Below are positions 10,304-17,179 of a stretch of 64,000 bases of DNA, piece after piece. This DNA is from Bacillus sp. AFS073361 (GTDB lineage Bacteria > Bacillota > Bacilli > Bacillales > Cytobacillaceae), in NCBI RefSeq assembly GCF_002567005.1, contig NZ_NUZU01000037.1:86618-150617 (forward strand), written 5' to 3'. The notes beneath the pieces were generated by a model, which had not been told where the DNA came from, did no database searches, and saw nothing but the letters and a program-made list of their open reading frames with translations. Each line of letters opens with the position of its first letter. The stretch's first letter is position 1. Position numbers and translations under genes: made by a program.

Positions 10304-10564
10304 ATGAGAAGTAAAAGGGAAATTCAAGGTCAACCCCAAACAATGATTGGTCAAGCATGGACCGGTAGACATGTGATCTTGCTCCACTGTACAAACCATA
10401 ATCAATTCATAAATCTTTATAAAAGTTACCATGCTCCAATTGAGCCGCCACGGCAAAATTGTGCAGAAACGTTGTCACAATTACTAAGTATCGGTTATCG
10501 CATTATGGCGGTCACCCCCATCTCAGCCAATCATATTCAATATTTTTTGGTCCTAGGAGATTAA
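10304..10564 (+). CDS. Small hypothetical protein
   Basis: Encodes 86 residues. ATG 10304 has GAGGGTG 6 nt upstream; the in-frame GTG at 10295 overlaps that ribosome site and is rejected. The protein is basic at the N-terminus, soluble, and ends in HIQYFLVLGD. It is followed by a terminator. No family recognised. Confidence 0.65.
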   Translation: MRSKREIQGQPQTMIGQAWTGRHVILLHCTNHNQFINLYKSYHAPIEPPRQNCAETLSQLLSIGYRIMAVTPISANHIQYFLVLGD

Positions 10565-10573
10565 GAAAAAAAT

Positions 10574-10609
10574 GAACCCCTTCACGAATGAGGTGGGTTT
10601 ATTTTTTGT
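10574..10609 (+). terminator. Rho-independent terminator
   Basis: AACCC and CTTCA at 10575-10585 pair with TGAGG and GGGTT, followed by TATTTTTT. It closes the group of three unknown genes. Confidence 0.7.
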
Positions 10610-10812
10610 TCTCCAATCTAGGCCCTGAAAATATGTATTGACAAAGTGATTGAATACTACTAAAATTAAAAATTATTTAACAATAATGTAAAATTTAAGA
10701 TTTGATGATGGTTGAATAATTTTTAGCGGGGATTTGAACCTTTGGTTCTTCTATTCAAAATTAAATAATAAGCAAGCTATGATTGTTATGGGTCAAACTA
10801 TAGCAGGAGCAG

Positions 10813-10878
10813 CTTCTGGAGAGACCGCAGAAATCTGCGGCGCCGAAGGGTTCACAATCTCAGGCAAAAGGACAGAAG
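10813..10878 (+). ncRNA. Glycine riboswitch aptamer (single)
   Basis: The conserved glycine-aptamer core is present: GGAGAGACC, a P2 hairpin CGCAGA/TCTGCG, GCGCCGAAGG, then CTCAGGCAAAAGGACAG. P1 is formed by CTTCTG at 10813-10818 with CAGAAG at 10873-10878. Glycine riboswitches often occur as tandem aptamers; here only one is visible, with AT-rich DNA on the 5' side. It lies 160 nt before a CycA-type glycine/D-alanine/D-serine permease, a fitting target. Confidence 0.92.
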
Positions 10879-10884
10879 AGTACA

Positions 10885-10938
10885 TATTTTATTTGTTATT
10901 CTAATAAAAGAGTAATAAATATTATTTGTTATTCTTTT
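10885..10938 (+). promoter_or_regulatory. Candidate riboswitch expression platform with competing helices
   Basis: The segment TATTTGTTATTCT occurs twice, at about 10890-10902 and 10923-10935. Between them lies AAAAGAGTAATAAATA (10906-10921), complementary with G-U pairs to either copy. This can form two mutually exclusive hairpins, one nearer the aptamer and one nearer the terminator, as expected for a switch. The pairing is read directly from sequence; the mechanism is inference. Confidence 0.5.
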
Positions 10939-10944
10939 GACCAT

Positions 10945-10975
10945 GAGATTGGAGCTGATCCAGTCTCTTTTTTTA
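10945..10975 (+). terminator. Riboswitch-controlled terminator
   Basis: GAGATTGGA at 10945-10953 pairs with TCCAGTCTC at 10959-10967 (one G-U) and is followed by seven or more T. It lies between the glycine aptamer and the permease start. Confidence 0.85.
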
Positions 10976-11040
10976 TGGTTTTTAACCTTTTGCTCATCAA
11001 TTCACAACTTGAACTTTACAAAAATAAGGAGGAAATGAAA

Positions 11041-12417
11041 ATGGCACAGCAAGAATTAAAACGAGATTTAAAAGATCGTCATGTACAACTCATTGCGATT
11101 GGCGGTACGATTGGTACAGGTTTATTTCTTGGTTCAGGAAGAGCGATCCAGTTAGCAGGTCCATCTATCATATTTGCTTATTTAATCGTCGGTATTGCTT
11201 GTTTTTTTGTGATGAGGGCACTTGGGGAACTGCTATTATCGAATGCGGGCTATCAATCATTCACGGATTTTGCGGAAGAGTACATTGGACCGTGGGCTGG
11301 TTATGTGACAGGATGGACGTATTGGTTTTGTTGGATCATGACCGCCATGGCTGATATTATTGCTGTGGGGGTATATGTGCAATATTGGTTCGATATTCCG
11401 CAATGGATACCTGCTTTAATCTGCTTAATTGTATTATTGGGATTAAATTTACTAACCGTAAAGCTATTTGGAGAGTTAGAGTTTTGGTTTGCAATCATCA
11501 AAGTAATTACCATTCTAGCTTTAATCGTAATAGGAATCATTTTATTGGTTATTGGATTTCAAACCGATTCGGGAACAGTTTCAATCAAGAATCTCTGGGG
11601 ACACGGTGGTCTTTTTCCAAATGGGATATCAGGTTTCTTTTTGTCTTTTCAAATGGTTGTTTTTGCATTTGTAGGTGTTGAATTAGTAGGTGTCTCCGCA
11701 GCGGAAACATCTAATCCTCGAAGAAATATTCCATCTGCCATTAATAAAATCCCGTTGCGAATTCTATTTTTCTATGTGGGAGCCCTTTTCATTCTTTTAT
11801 GTATCAATCCTTGGACTGAACTGAATGCAGCTAATAGTCCATTTGTTAAGACGTTTAGCTTAGTAGGAATTCCAATTGCAGCAGGAATTATCAATTTTGT
11901 TGTCTTAACATCAGCGGCATCAGCGTGTAACAGCGGATTATTTTCAACCAGCCGAATTTTGTTTAATTTAAGTGGTCATAAACAGGGACCTGCTAAATTC
12001 GCTAAATTAAATAAAAACCATGTACCAAGTAACGCATTATTTATTTCCACACTTGTTCTATCAGCCGGTGCTCTTTTAAGTAAACTGATTCCAGAACAAG
12101 CCTTTGGTATCGTGACAACGATCAGTGCGATTTGTTTTATTTGGGTTTGGAGCATCATATTAATTTGTCATTTGCGCTACCGGAAATCACGTCCTGATTT
12201 ACATGAAAAGTCGATTTTTAAAGCACCGTTCGCACCGTTTATCAATTATGTCGTCCTAACGATATTTGCACTCATTCTTATTATTATGCTATTTGCCGAA
12301 GCAACTCGTACCGCTTTATTATTAACACCTGTTTGGTTCATTCTTTTATTCATTTTATATTCATTTAAAAAGAAAAAGGGTGTCAGACTGATGTCTCAAA
12401 ACATACACTCTTCATAA
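11041..12417 (+). CDS. cycA: CycA-type amino acid permease (glycine/D-alanine/D-serine)
   Basis: Proton-coupled permease of the AAT subfamily of the APC superfamily, with about 12 membrane segments in 458 residues. The N-terminal block RHVQLIAIGGTIGTGLFLGSG and segments such as MRALGELLLSN, GWTYWFCWIMTAMAD and FVGVELVGVSAAET closely follow E. coli CycA. The start is ATG 11041, 8 nt after AAGGAGG; ATG 11035 is too close. The glycine riboswitch in its leader independently supports glycine as a substrate. A small unknown gene follows with no terminator between. Confidence 0.88.
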   Translation: MAQQELKRDLKDRHVQLIAIGGTIGTGLFLGSGRAIQLAGPSIIFAYLIVGIACFFVMRALGELLLSNAGYQSFTDFAEEYIGPWAGYVTGWTYWFCWIMTAMADIIAVGVYVQYWFDIPQWIPALICLIVLLGLNLLTVKLFGELEFWFAIIKVITILALIVIGIILLVIGFQTDSGTVSIKNLWGHGGLFPNGISGFFLSFQMVVFAFVGVELVGVSAAETSNPRRNIPSAINKIPLRILFFYVGALFILLCINPWTELNAANSPFVKTFSLVGIPIAAGIINFVVLTSAASACNSGLFSTSRILFNLSGHKQGPAKFAKLNKNHVPSNALFISTLVLSAGALLSKLIPEQAFGIVTTISAICFIWVWSIILICHLRYRKSRPDLHEKSIFKAPFAPFINYVVLTIFALILIIMLFAEATRTALLLTPVWFILLFILYSFKKKKGVRLMSQNIHSS

Positions 12418-12449
12418 TAATGTTTTTTCGATAGTGAGGAGTGTCCGTT

Positions 12450-12803
12450 ATGAAGTTTGAGATGCAAAAGGCGAATTTGCTTGCTGAAAATATTAATGGA
12501 TTTATAACATATGTTCAAAAAAGTCATATCAATAAAAACAGCAACAGGTTTACACCAGACAAATTGTTTCAAATAAAACTTCTTATAGAAGAGTATAAGT
12601 TTCAGATCCTTTCAGATGAATTGTTTAGAATTAATAAGTTTGATTGGGATGAAAAGTATACGTATTATTTAGTGGATCAATTTAAAGAAGGGCTCAAAAT
12701 TATTGAGGAATACGTAAAAAATAGTTACGATGAATTATTTCTGTTAACTGGCAGACTTTACACGTTAAAGAATCTCAGTGAATCATTTAATAGAAGTGAA
12801 TAA
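12450..12803 (+). CDS. Small hypothetical protein downstream of cycA
   Basis: Encodes 117 residues, helical and highly charged, without membrane segments. ATG 12450 has GAGGAG 8 nt upstream and is preferred to GTG 12441. It follows cycA by 32 bp with no terminator, so it is probably on the glycine-controlled transcript. No family recognised. Confidence 0.6.
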   Translation: MKFEMQKANLLAENINGFITYVQKSHINKNSNRFTPDKLFQIKLLIEEYKFQILSDELFRINKFDWDEKYTYYLVDQFKEGLKIIEEYVKNSYDELFLLTGRLYTLKNLSESFNRSE

Positions 12804-12846
12804 TGTGATGACCTTCTTTCCAAAAGAAAATACTAGTTATTTCTTA

Positions 12847-12875
12847 TTGTCACATGAAAATTATCGTGATACTAT
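12847..12875 (+). promoter_or_regulatory. Sigma-A promoter of the PyrR-motif leader
   Basis: TTGTCA at 12847-12852 and TACTAT at 12870-12875 with a 17-bp spacer. Transcription would begin near 12882, just before the first PyrR hairpin. Confidence 0.65.
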
Positions 12876-12891
12876 TAGTTGAAATTAAATT

Positions 12892-12922
12892 CCTTTAAAT
12901 TGGTCCAGAGAGGCCAAAAAGG
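12892..12922 (+). promoter_or_regulatory. PyrR-binding RNA hairpin 1 (anti-antiterminator)
   Basis: GGTCCAGAGAGGCC at 12902-12915 fits the PyrR consensus ARUCCNGNGAGGYU except that the outer A-U pair is replaced by G-C, a pair-preserving change. TTGG/CCAA and CCTTT/AAAGG extend the stem. Its 3' arm overlaps the predicted antiterminator. Confidence 0.82.
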
Positions 12923-13000
12923 CAAAAGTAAAATTCATGTATACTTTGTTACGTATATGAATGCCCTTTTGTCCTTTGGATGAAAGGGCATTTTATTTTT
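12914..13000 (+). terminator. PyrR-type antiterminator and terminator
   Basis: Terminator: TGCCCTTT at 12962-12969 pairs with AAAGGGCA at 12983-12990, followed by TTTTATTTTT. The alternative antiterminator pairs CCAAAAAGGCAAAAG (12914-12928) with CTTTTGTCCTTTGG (12966-12979). It shares its 5' arm with the PyrR hairpin and its 3' arm with the terminator. This three-way exclusion is the classical pyr attenuation layout. Confidence 0.8.
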
Positions 13001-13008
13001 GCCAACTA

Positions 13009-13044
13009 TCTTTTAATCATAGTCCAGAGAGGCTTGAAAGGAGA
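13009..13044 (+). promoter_or_regulatory. PyrR-binding RNA hairpin 2 covering the ribosome site
   Basis: AGTCCAGAGAGGCT at 13021-13034 is a perfect match to the PyrR consensus. The outer stem pairs TCTTTT (13009-13014) with AGGAGA (13039-13044), which is the Shine-Dalgarno of the following gene. No second terminator is seen, so this site would act on translation (inference). Confidence 0.8.
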
Positions 13045-13053
13045 ACGACAGAA

Positions 13054-14271
13054 ATGGATTATCGCAGAAAAACAGTAGTCGCATCAGTTGCAGGGTTAAC
13101 ATTAGAGGGCATGGATATCATGTTCATCTCCTTTGCCATGTCAATGATTATTGCTCAGTTTCATATTGACATGGTGGCAGGCGGTCTCATTTCTTCAATT
13201 ACAAATCTAGGAATGCTAGCTGGGGGAGTCATTTTCGGTATATTAGCAGATAAATTTGGGAGAGTTAAAATCTTTACTTACACAATTCTACTATTTGCTA
13301 TCGGGACCGCATTAACCGGCTTAGCCGAAAATATTGAACAAGTTTACATCTTTCGATTTATTGCCGGCTTAGGTGCAGGAGGGGAATACGGGATCGGTAT
13401 GGCGCTTGTAGCGGAAGCGTGGCCAAAAAATAAACAAGGACGAGCTTCTTCTTATGTCAGCGTTGGTGCTCAATACGGTGTGATTCTTGCTGCTCTTCTT
13501 AGTGCAATCATCCTTCCTTCATGGGGCTGGAGGGGATTGTTTTTCACCGGATTGGTTCCGGTTATCTTCGCCTTTATCGTAAGAAAGAAATTGGATGAAT
13601 CACCTGAATGGTTGAAAACCCAGAATAAAAAACAACTTGTGCCCAGAGAATGGAAATTAAAGCAATTGTTTGCGACGCCAAGAACCTCAGTAACAACGAT
13701 TGCTCTAGCGATCATGGCAACTGTCCAAATTGCTGGATATAATGGTTTGATGATTTGGCTTCCATCTATGCTGCAACAATCCCAAGGTTTGTCGGTTTCA
13801 AACTCTGCCCTTTGGACGATTAGCACTGCGGCTGGTATGATTGCAGGAATGTTAACCTTTGGACACTTTATCGATCGCTTTGGGATGAAACGCTCATATG
13901 GAATCTTCTTATTCGCATCAGCAGTCGCTGTCTTTTTATATGCCTATGCGTCAGGGAGTGCGGGTCTATTAATCGGGGGTGCAATCGTCGGGTTCTTCTC
14001 GAATGGTATGTTTGCGGGTTATGGGGCATTAATAAGCAGTTTCTATTCAGTAGAAATTCGAAGCACAGCAACCAACACAATCTTTAACTTTGGACGAGCA
14101 TTAGGAGGATTATCTCCAATATTAGTAGGATATATCTTGCAGCATGCTAATGTTACGGCAGCAATGGGATATCTCGCACTACTCTACTGTATCTCCTTTA
14201 TCGCAATGATTAGCTTGAAAAAAGGAAAAACTACTGAAGTACAAGACATTAGCTTATCTAAAGCAGTTTAA
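13054..14271 (+). CDS. MFS transporter under PyrR control
   Basis: Twelve-segment MFS carrier of 405 residues. The MFS signature loop reads ADKFGRVKIF after TM2, and the early LEGMDIMFISFA segment with a central Asp resembles the aromatic-acid:proton symporter group. ATG 13054 has AAGGAG 10 nt upstream, inside PyrR hairpin 2. The leader strongly implies repression by PyrR when UMP/UTP is high, so the substrate is probably a pyrimidine or precursor such as orotate, uracil or a nucleoside (inference). It is not related to the PyrP uracil permease family. It is monocistronic and ends at a terminator. Confidence 0.85.
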   Translation: MDYRRKTVVASVAGLTLEGMDIMFISFAMSMIIAQFHIDMVAGGLISSITNLGMLAGGVIFGILADKFGRVKIFTYTILLFAIGTALTGLAENIEQVYIFRFIAGLGAGGEYGIGMALVAEAWPKNKQGRASSYVSVGAQYGVILAALLSAIILPSWGWRGLFFTGLVPVIFAFIVRKKLDESPEWLKTQNKKQLVPREWKLKQLFATPRTSVTTIALAIMATVQIAGYNGLMIWLPSMLQQSQGLSVSNSALWTISTAAGMIAGMLTFGHFIDRFGMKRSYGIFLFASAVAVFLYAYASGSAGLLIGGAIVGFFSNGMFAGYGALISSFYSVEIRSTATNTIFNFGRALGGLSPILVGYILQHANVTAAMGYLALLYCISFIAMISLKKGKTTEVQDISLSKAV

Positions 14272-14291
14272 AATGAAAGAAGGAAACATTC

Positions 14292-14325
14292 AGGCATTGG
14301 GATTTTAAAATCCAATGCCTTTTTC
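14292..14325 (+). terminator. Terminator after the MFS gene
   Basis: AGGCATTGG and GATTTT pair with AATCCAATGCCT, followed by TTTTT: a long, near-perfect hairpin. Confidence 0.88.
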
Positions 14326-14547
14326 AACTAGTCTAATAGCAAATTATTCGTTAACATTTACCTTTATATTAGTTGGTCGCCTCCAAACAATTAGACCAGC
14401 AAACATAAGATAAAATAACACTGTTTTTTCATAGTCTATTTGGATAATAGAAAAACATTGCGGAGAATTGTGTGAATTATTTGTAAAAAGATAATAATAG
14501 AGTAATAATGAATTAATAATTACTTACGATGAGAGGATGTATAATCT

Positions 14548-15915
14548 TTGGAATGGAAAAAAGCTCTGAGAGACCTTCTGCCTGATGAACAAATAAGTGA
14601 AAATCCTACCATTTTAGAACATCATAGCAAGGATGAATCGTATCATCAACCTGTAAAACCAGATATCGTGGTTTTCCCTAAAAGTAAAATAGAGATTTCA
14701 GAAATTATGAAAATAGCATATAAGTATAAAATACCAGTTGTCCCTTTTGGGGCCGGTTCCAGCCTAGAAGGACATCCAATCCCCGTTTCAGGCGGAATCT
14801 CAATGGATTTTCAATTCATGAATCATATCATTGAAGTTAGGGAAAAGGACCTTCTTATAAAGGTGCAACCGGGTGTTACTCGTAAACAATTAAATAAGGC
14901 ACTTAAAAAGTATGGTCTCTTCTTTCCAGTTGACCCTGGTGCAGACGCGACGATTGGCGGGATGACGAGTACGAATGCCTCAGGTACAACCACTGTTAAA
15001 TATGGTGCCATGAAAGATGTAGTTAGAGGACTTGAAGTAGTTTTAGCAAATGGGGAAATAGTAAACCTAGGCGGGTTAGCAGCAAAATCTTCTTCAGGGT
15101 ATAATTTAACACCTTTATTTGTTGGCTCAGAAGGAACATTAGGAGTTTTTACTGAAATCACTTTAAAAGTTTTTGGAATTCCGGAAGCGACACTTGCATG
15201 CAGAGCTGTCTTTCCTTCTGTCGATCATGCGATTAATGCGGCGAACGCTATGGTCTCCGCGGGCATCCCCATAGCCCGAATTGAACTTGTTGATGCTCGT
15301 TCTATGAAACAAGTAAATGTACATAACGGAACTTTATATCCTGAGCAGCCAACACTATTTATGGAGTTCCACGGAAATGAAGAAGGGATTAAGGCCGATG
15401 TTAAATTTGCGAAAGAATTAGCAGATTTAGAAGGTTGTTGTCAATTTGAATACGAAACAGACTCTCTGAAAAAAGCGAAGTTGTGGGAGGCGCGTCATAC
15501 CCTTGCATATGCCTTTAAACATGGTTATCCAGCGAAGAAAAATATGAGTACGGACGTGTGTGTTCCATTATCCAAGCTGCCTGATGCCATTTCTCATGCA
15601 AGTATGTTACTCGAAACTTATGGATTGGTTGGCGGTATCGTTGGTCATGTTGGAGATGGAAACTTTCATGCATTAATTATGATTGATCCGAAGGACCATG
15701 TTGAGTCAGATATGGCACATACCGTTAACCAAAAAATTGTAGAATTTGCGATTGAATGTGGTGGAACAGCTACAGGCGAACATGGAATTGGACTTGGAAA
15801 AATTGACTATCTATATAAAGAACATGCTAGTTCTATTCATCTAATGAAAATGATAAAAGACCAATTTGATCCACTTGGTATATTAAATCCTGGGAAAATG
15901 TTTAAATCACAGTAG
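14548..15915 (+). CDS. FAD-linked D-2-hydroxyacid dehydrogenase (D-lactate/glycolate type)
   Basis: Member of the GlcD/D-lactate dehydrogenase (cytochrome) family, 455 residues. The FAD-binding PCMH domain covers about residues 35-215 with VPFGAGSSLEGHP and DPGADATIGGM; the FAD-oxidase C-terminal domain contains GHVGDGNFHALI and TGEHGIGLGK, whose His residues bind metal and substrate. It oxidises a D-2-hydroxyacid, probably D-lactate, passing electrons onward; the exact substrate cannot be told. The start is TTG 14548, with GAGAGGA about 10 nt upstream. Downstream lie an aldolase and a citrate-type two-component system, but a separate promoter precedes the aldolase. Confidence 0.85.
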   Translation: MEWKKALRDLLPDEQISENPTILEHHSKDESYHQPVKPDIVVFPKSKIEISEIMKIAYKYKIPVVPFGAGSSLEGHPIPVSGGISMDFQFMNHIIEVREKDLLIKVQPGVTRKQLNKALKKYGLFFPVDPGADATIGGMTSTNASGTTTVKYGAMKDVVRGLEVVLANGEIVNLGGLAAKSSSGYNLTPLFVGSEGTLGVFTEITLKVFGIPEATLACRAVFPSVDHAINAANAMVSAGIPIARIELVDARSMKQVNVHNGTLYPEQPTLFMEFHGNEEGIKADVKFAKELADLEGCCQFEYETDSLKKAKLWEARHTLAYAFKHGYPAKKNMSTDVCVPLSKLPDAISHASMLLETYGLVGGIVGHVGDGNFHALIMIDPKDHVESDMAHTVNQKIVEFAIECGGTATGEHGIGLGKIDYLYKEHASSIHLMKMIKDQFDPLGILNPGKMFKSQ

Positions 15916-15965
15916 GGCTAATATATTGATATATTCGAAGATTTTACGAATTTTCGGAAATTAGG

Positions 15966-15995
15966 TTGACATCGTTGGACAAACCGTGATATAAA
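15966..15995 (+). promoter_or_regulatory. Sigma-A promoter of the aldolase gene
   Basis: TTGACA at 15966-15971 and TATAAA at 15990-15995, spacer 18 bp, located 84 bp before the aldolase start. Confidence 0.65.
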
Positions 15996-16078
15996 CACAA
16001 TAAGAAATTTTAGCGCTTAAAAGCATAAAAGTGTGAAATAATATTGAAAAAGTGAAATATACAGGGGGAAATACGATT

Positions 16079-17038
16079 ATGGAACAAAGTAGCAAAATTT
16101 TAGACTGTACCATTCGAGATGGAGGGCTAGTTAACAATTGGGACTTTAGTGTCGAATTTGTTCAAGACTTGTATGAAGGTCTTAGTGCTTCAGGTGTTGA
16201 ATACATGGAGATTGGTTACAAAAATTCTCCTAAACTTCTTAATGCGACCGAGCCAAATCCATGGAGATTTCTTGATGATAACTTCTTGAAGGAAATTATC
16301 CCTGTGAAAAAGTTCACCAAGCTATCAGCTCTAGTAGATATTGGGCGTGTAGATCCCAACGATATTCTCCCTCGTGAACAAAGTGTTCTAGATATGATTC
16401 GTGTGGCTTGCTATATCCGTGAAGTGGATAAGGGCTTAGAACTTGTCCAGATGTTCCATGATTTGGGTTATGAAACTTCCCTTAACATTATGGCATTATC
16501 AAGTGTACCTGAACAACAGCTGATTAAAGCGTTTGAATTGGTGAAGCAAAGCCCTGTTGATGTGGTCTATATTGTTGATTCTTTTGGTAGTCTAGACCCA
16601 GTAGATATTGAGCATCAAGTAAAGAAATTCAAAGAGATGATCCCTAACAAACAACTGGGAATCCATACACATAACAATATGCAGTTAGCCTTTGCCAATA
16701 CTTTAACTGCACTTAGAAATGGGGTTACCTACTTGGATTCGTCTGTATATGGCATGGGCCGGGCAGCAGGTAACTGTAATACAGAACTTCTCGTTAGCTA
16801 CATCCAAAAATCAAGCTACGAGATTAAACCAGTTCTTGGAGTTATTGAGAAACATATGCTTGAAATGCGTGAAAAGTGGGAGTGGGGCTATATCATTCCT
16901 TATATGATTTCAGGTGTACTGAATGAACATCCACGTGTGGCCATGGCTTACCGTGACAGTGCCGACCGTGATAAATTCGTCGATTTTTATGACAAAGTAA
17001 CATCACCCGAAAGTACAGTGGCTACAACTTTAAAATAG
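16079..17038 (+). CDS. DRE-TIM family aldolase (HMGL-like)
   Basis: Encodes 319 residues with the HMG-CoA-lyase-like TIM barrel. The metal/catalytic signature TIRDGG is near residue 10, followed by VEYMEIGY, and the metal-binding HTHNNMQLAFAN lies near residue 200. It resembles 4-hydroxy-2-oxovalerate aldolases and related metal-dependent aldolases in core motifs, but lacks their usual acylating aldehyde dehydrogenase partner nearby. ATG 16079 has AGGGGG upstream. It is monocistronic with its own promoter and terminator. The substrate is not known; cleavage of 4-hydroxy-2-oxovalerate made by the tryptophan operon at 28.8-40.3 kb is one possibility. Confidence 0.78.
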   Translation: MEQSSKILDCTIRDGGLVNNWDFSVEFVQDLYEGLSASGVEYMEIGYKNSPKLLNATEPNPWRFLDDNFLKEIIPVKKFTKLSALVDIGRVDPNDILPREQSVLDMIRVACYIREVDKGLELVQMFHDLGYETSLNIMALSSVPEQQLIKAFELVKQSPVDVVYIVDSFGSLDPVDIEHQVKKFKEMIPNKQLGIHTHNNMQLAFANTLTALRNGVTYLDSSVYGMGRAAGNCNTELLVSYIQKSSYEIKPVLGVIEKHMLEMREKWEWGYIIPYMISGVLNEHPRVAMAYRDSADRDKFVDFYDKVTSPESTVATTLK

Positions 17039-17052
17039 TTTAAATTACTCAA

Positions 17053-17086
17053 TGTACCTCTTTCGTAGGGGTACTTTTTTTATTTT
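17053..17086 (+). terminator. Terminator after the aldolase gene
   Basis: GTACCTC pairs with GGGGTAC (one mismatch/wobble) and is followed by seven T. Confidence 0.75.
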
Positions 17087-17179
17087 TACTAACGGCAACT
17101 TCCACAAAGAAATCTGAGCCTTAAAAGGATATAATGAATTTTGTGCGATTCCACGCAGTTCAATAAGGAGGTATGCCAC

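Noticed and set aside
10975-11040. Upstream in-frame ATG for the CycA permease at 10975
   Set aside because: It sits directly on the terminator T tract and lacks a ribosome site; ATG 11041 has AAGGAGG at ideal spacing.
12961-13053. ATG 12961 as start of the MFS transporter
   Set aside because: The extra 31 residues fall inside the attenuator hairpins and do not look like an MFS N-terminus.
14360-14400. Inverted TGGTC/GACCA as an operator before the FAD-linked dehydrogenase
   Set aside because: The arms are only 5 bp and loosely spaced, too weak to call without comparison to related genomes.
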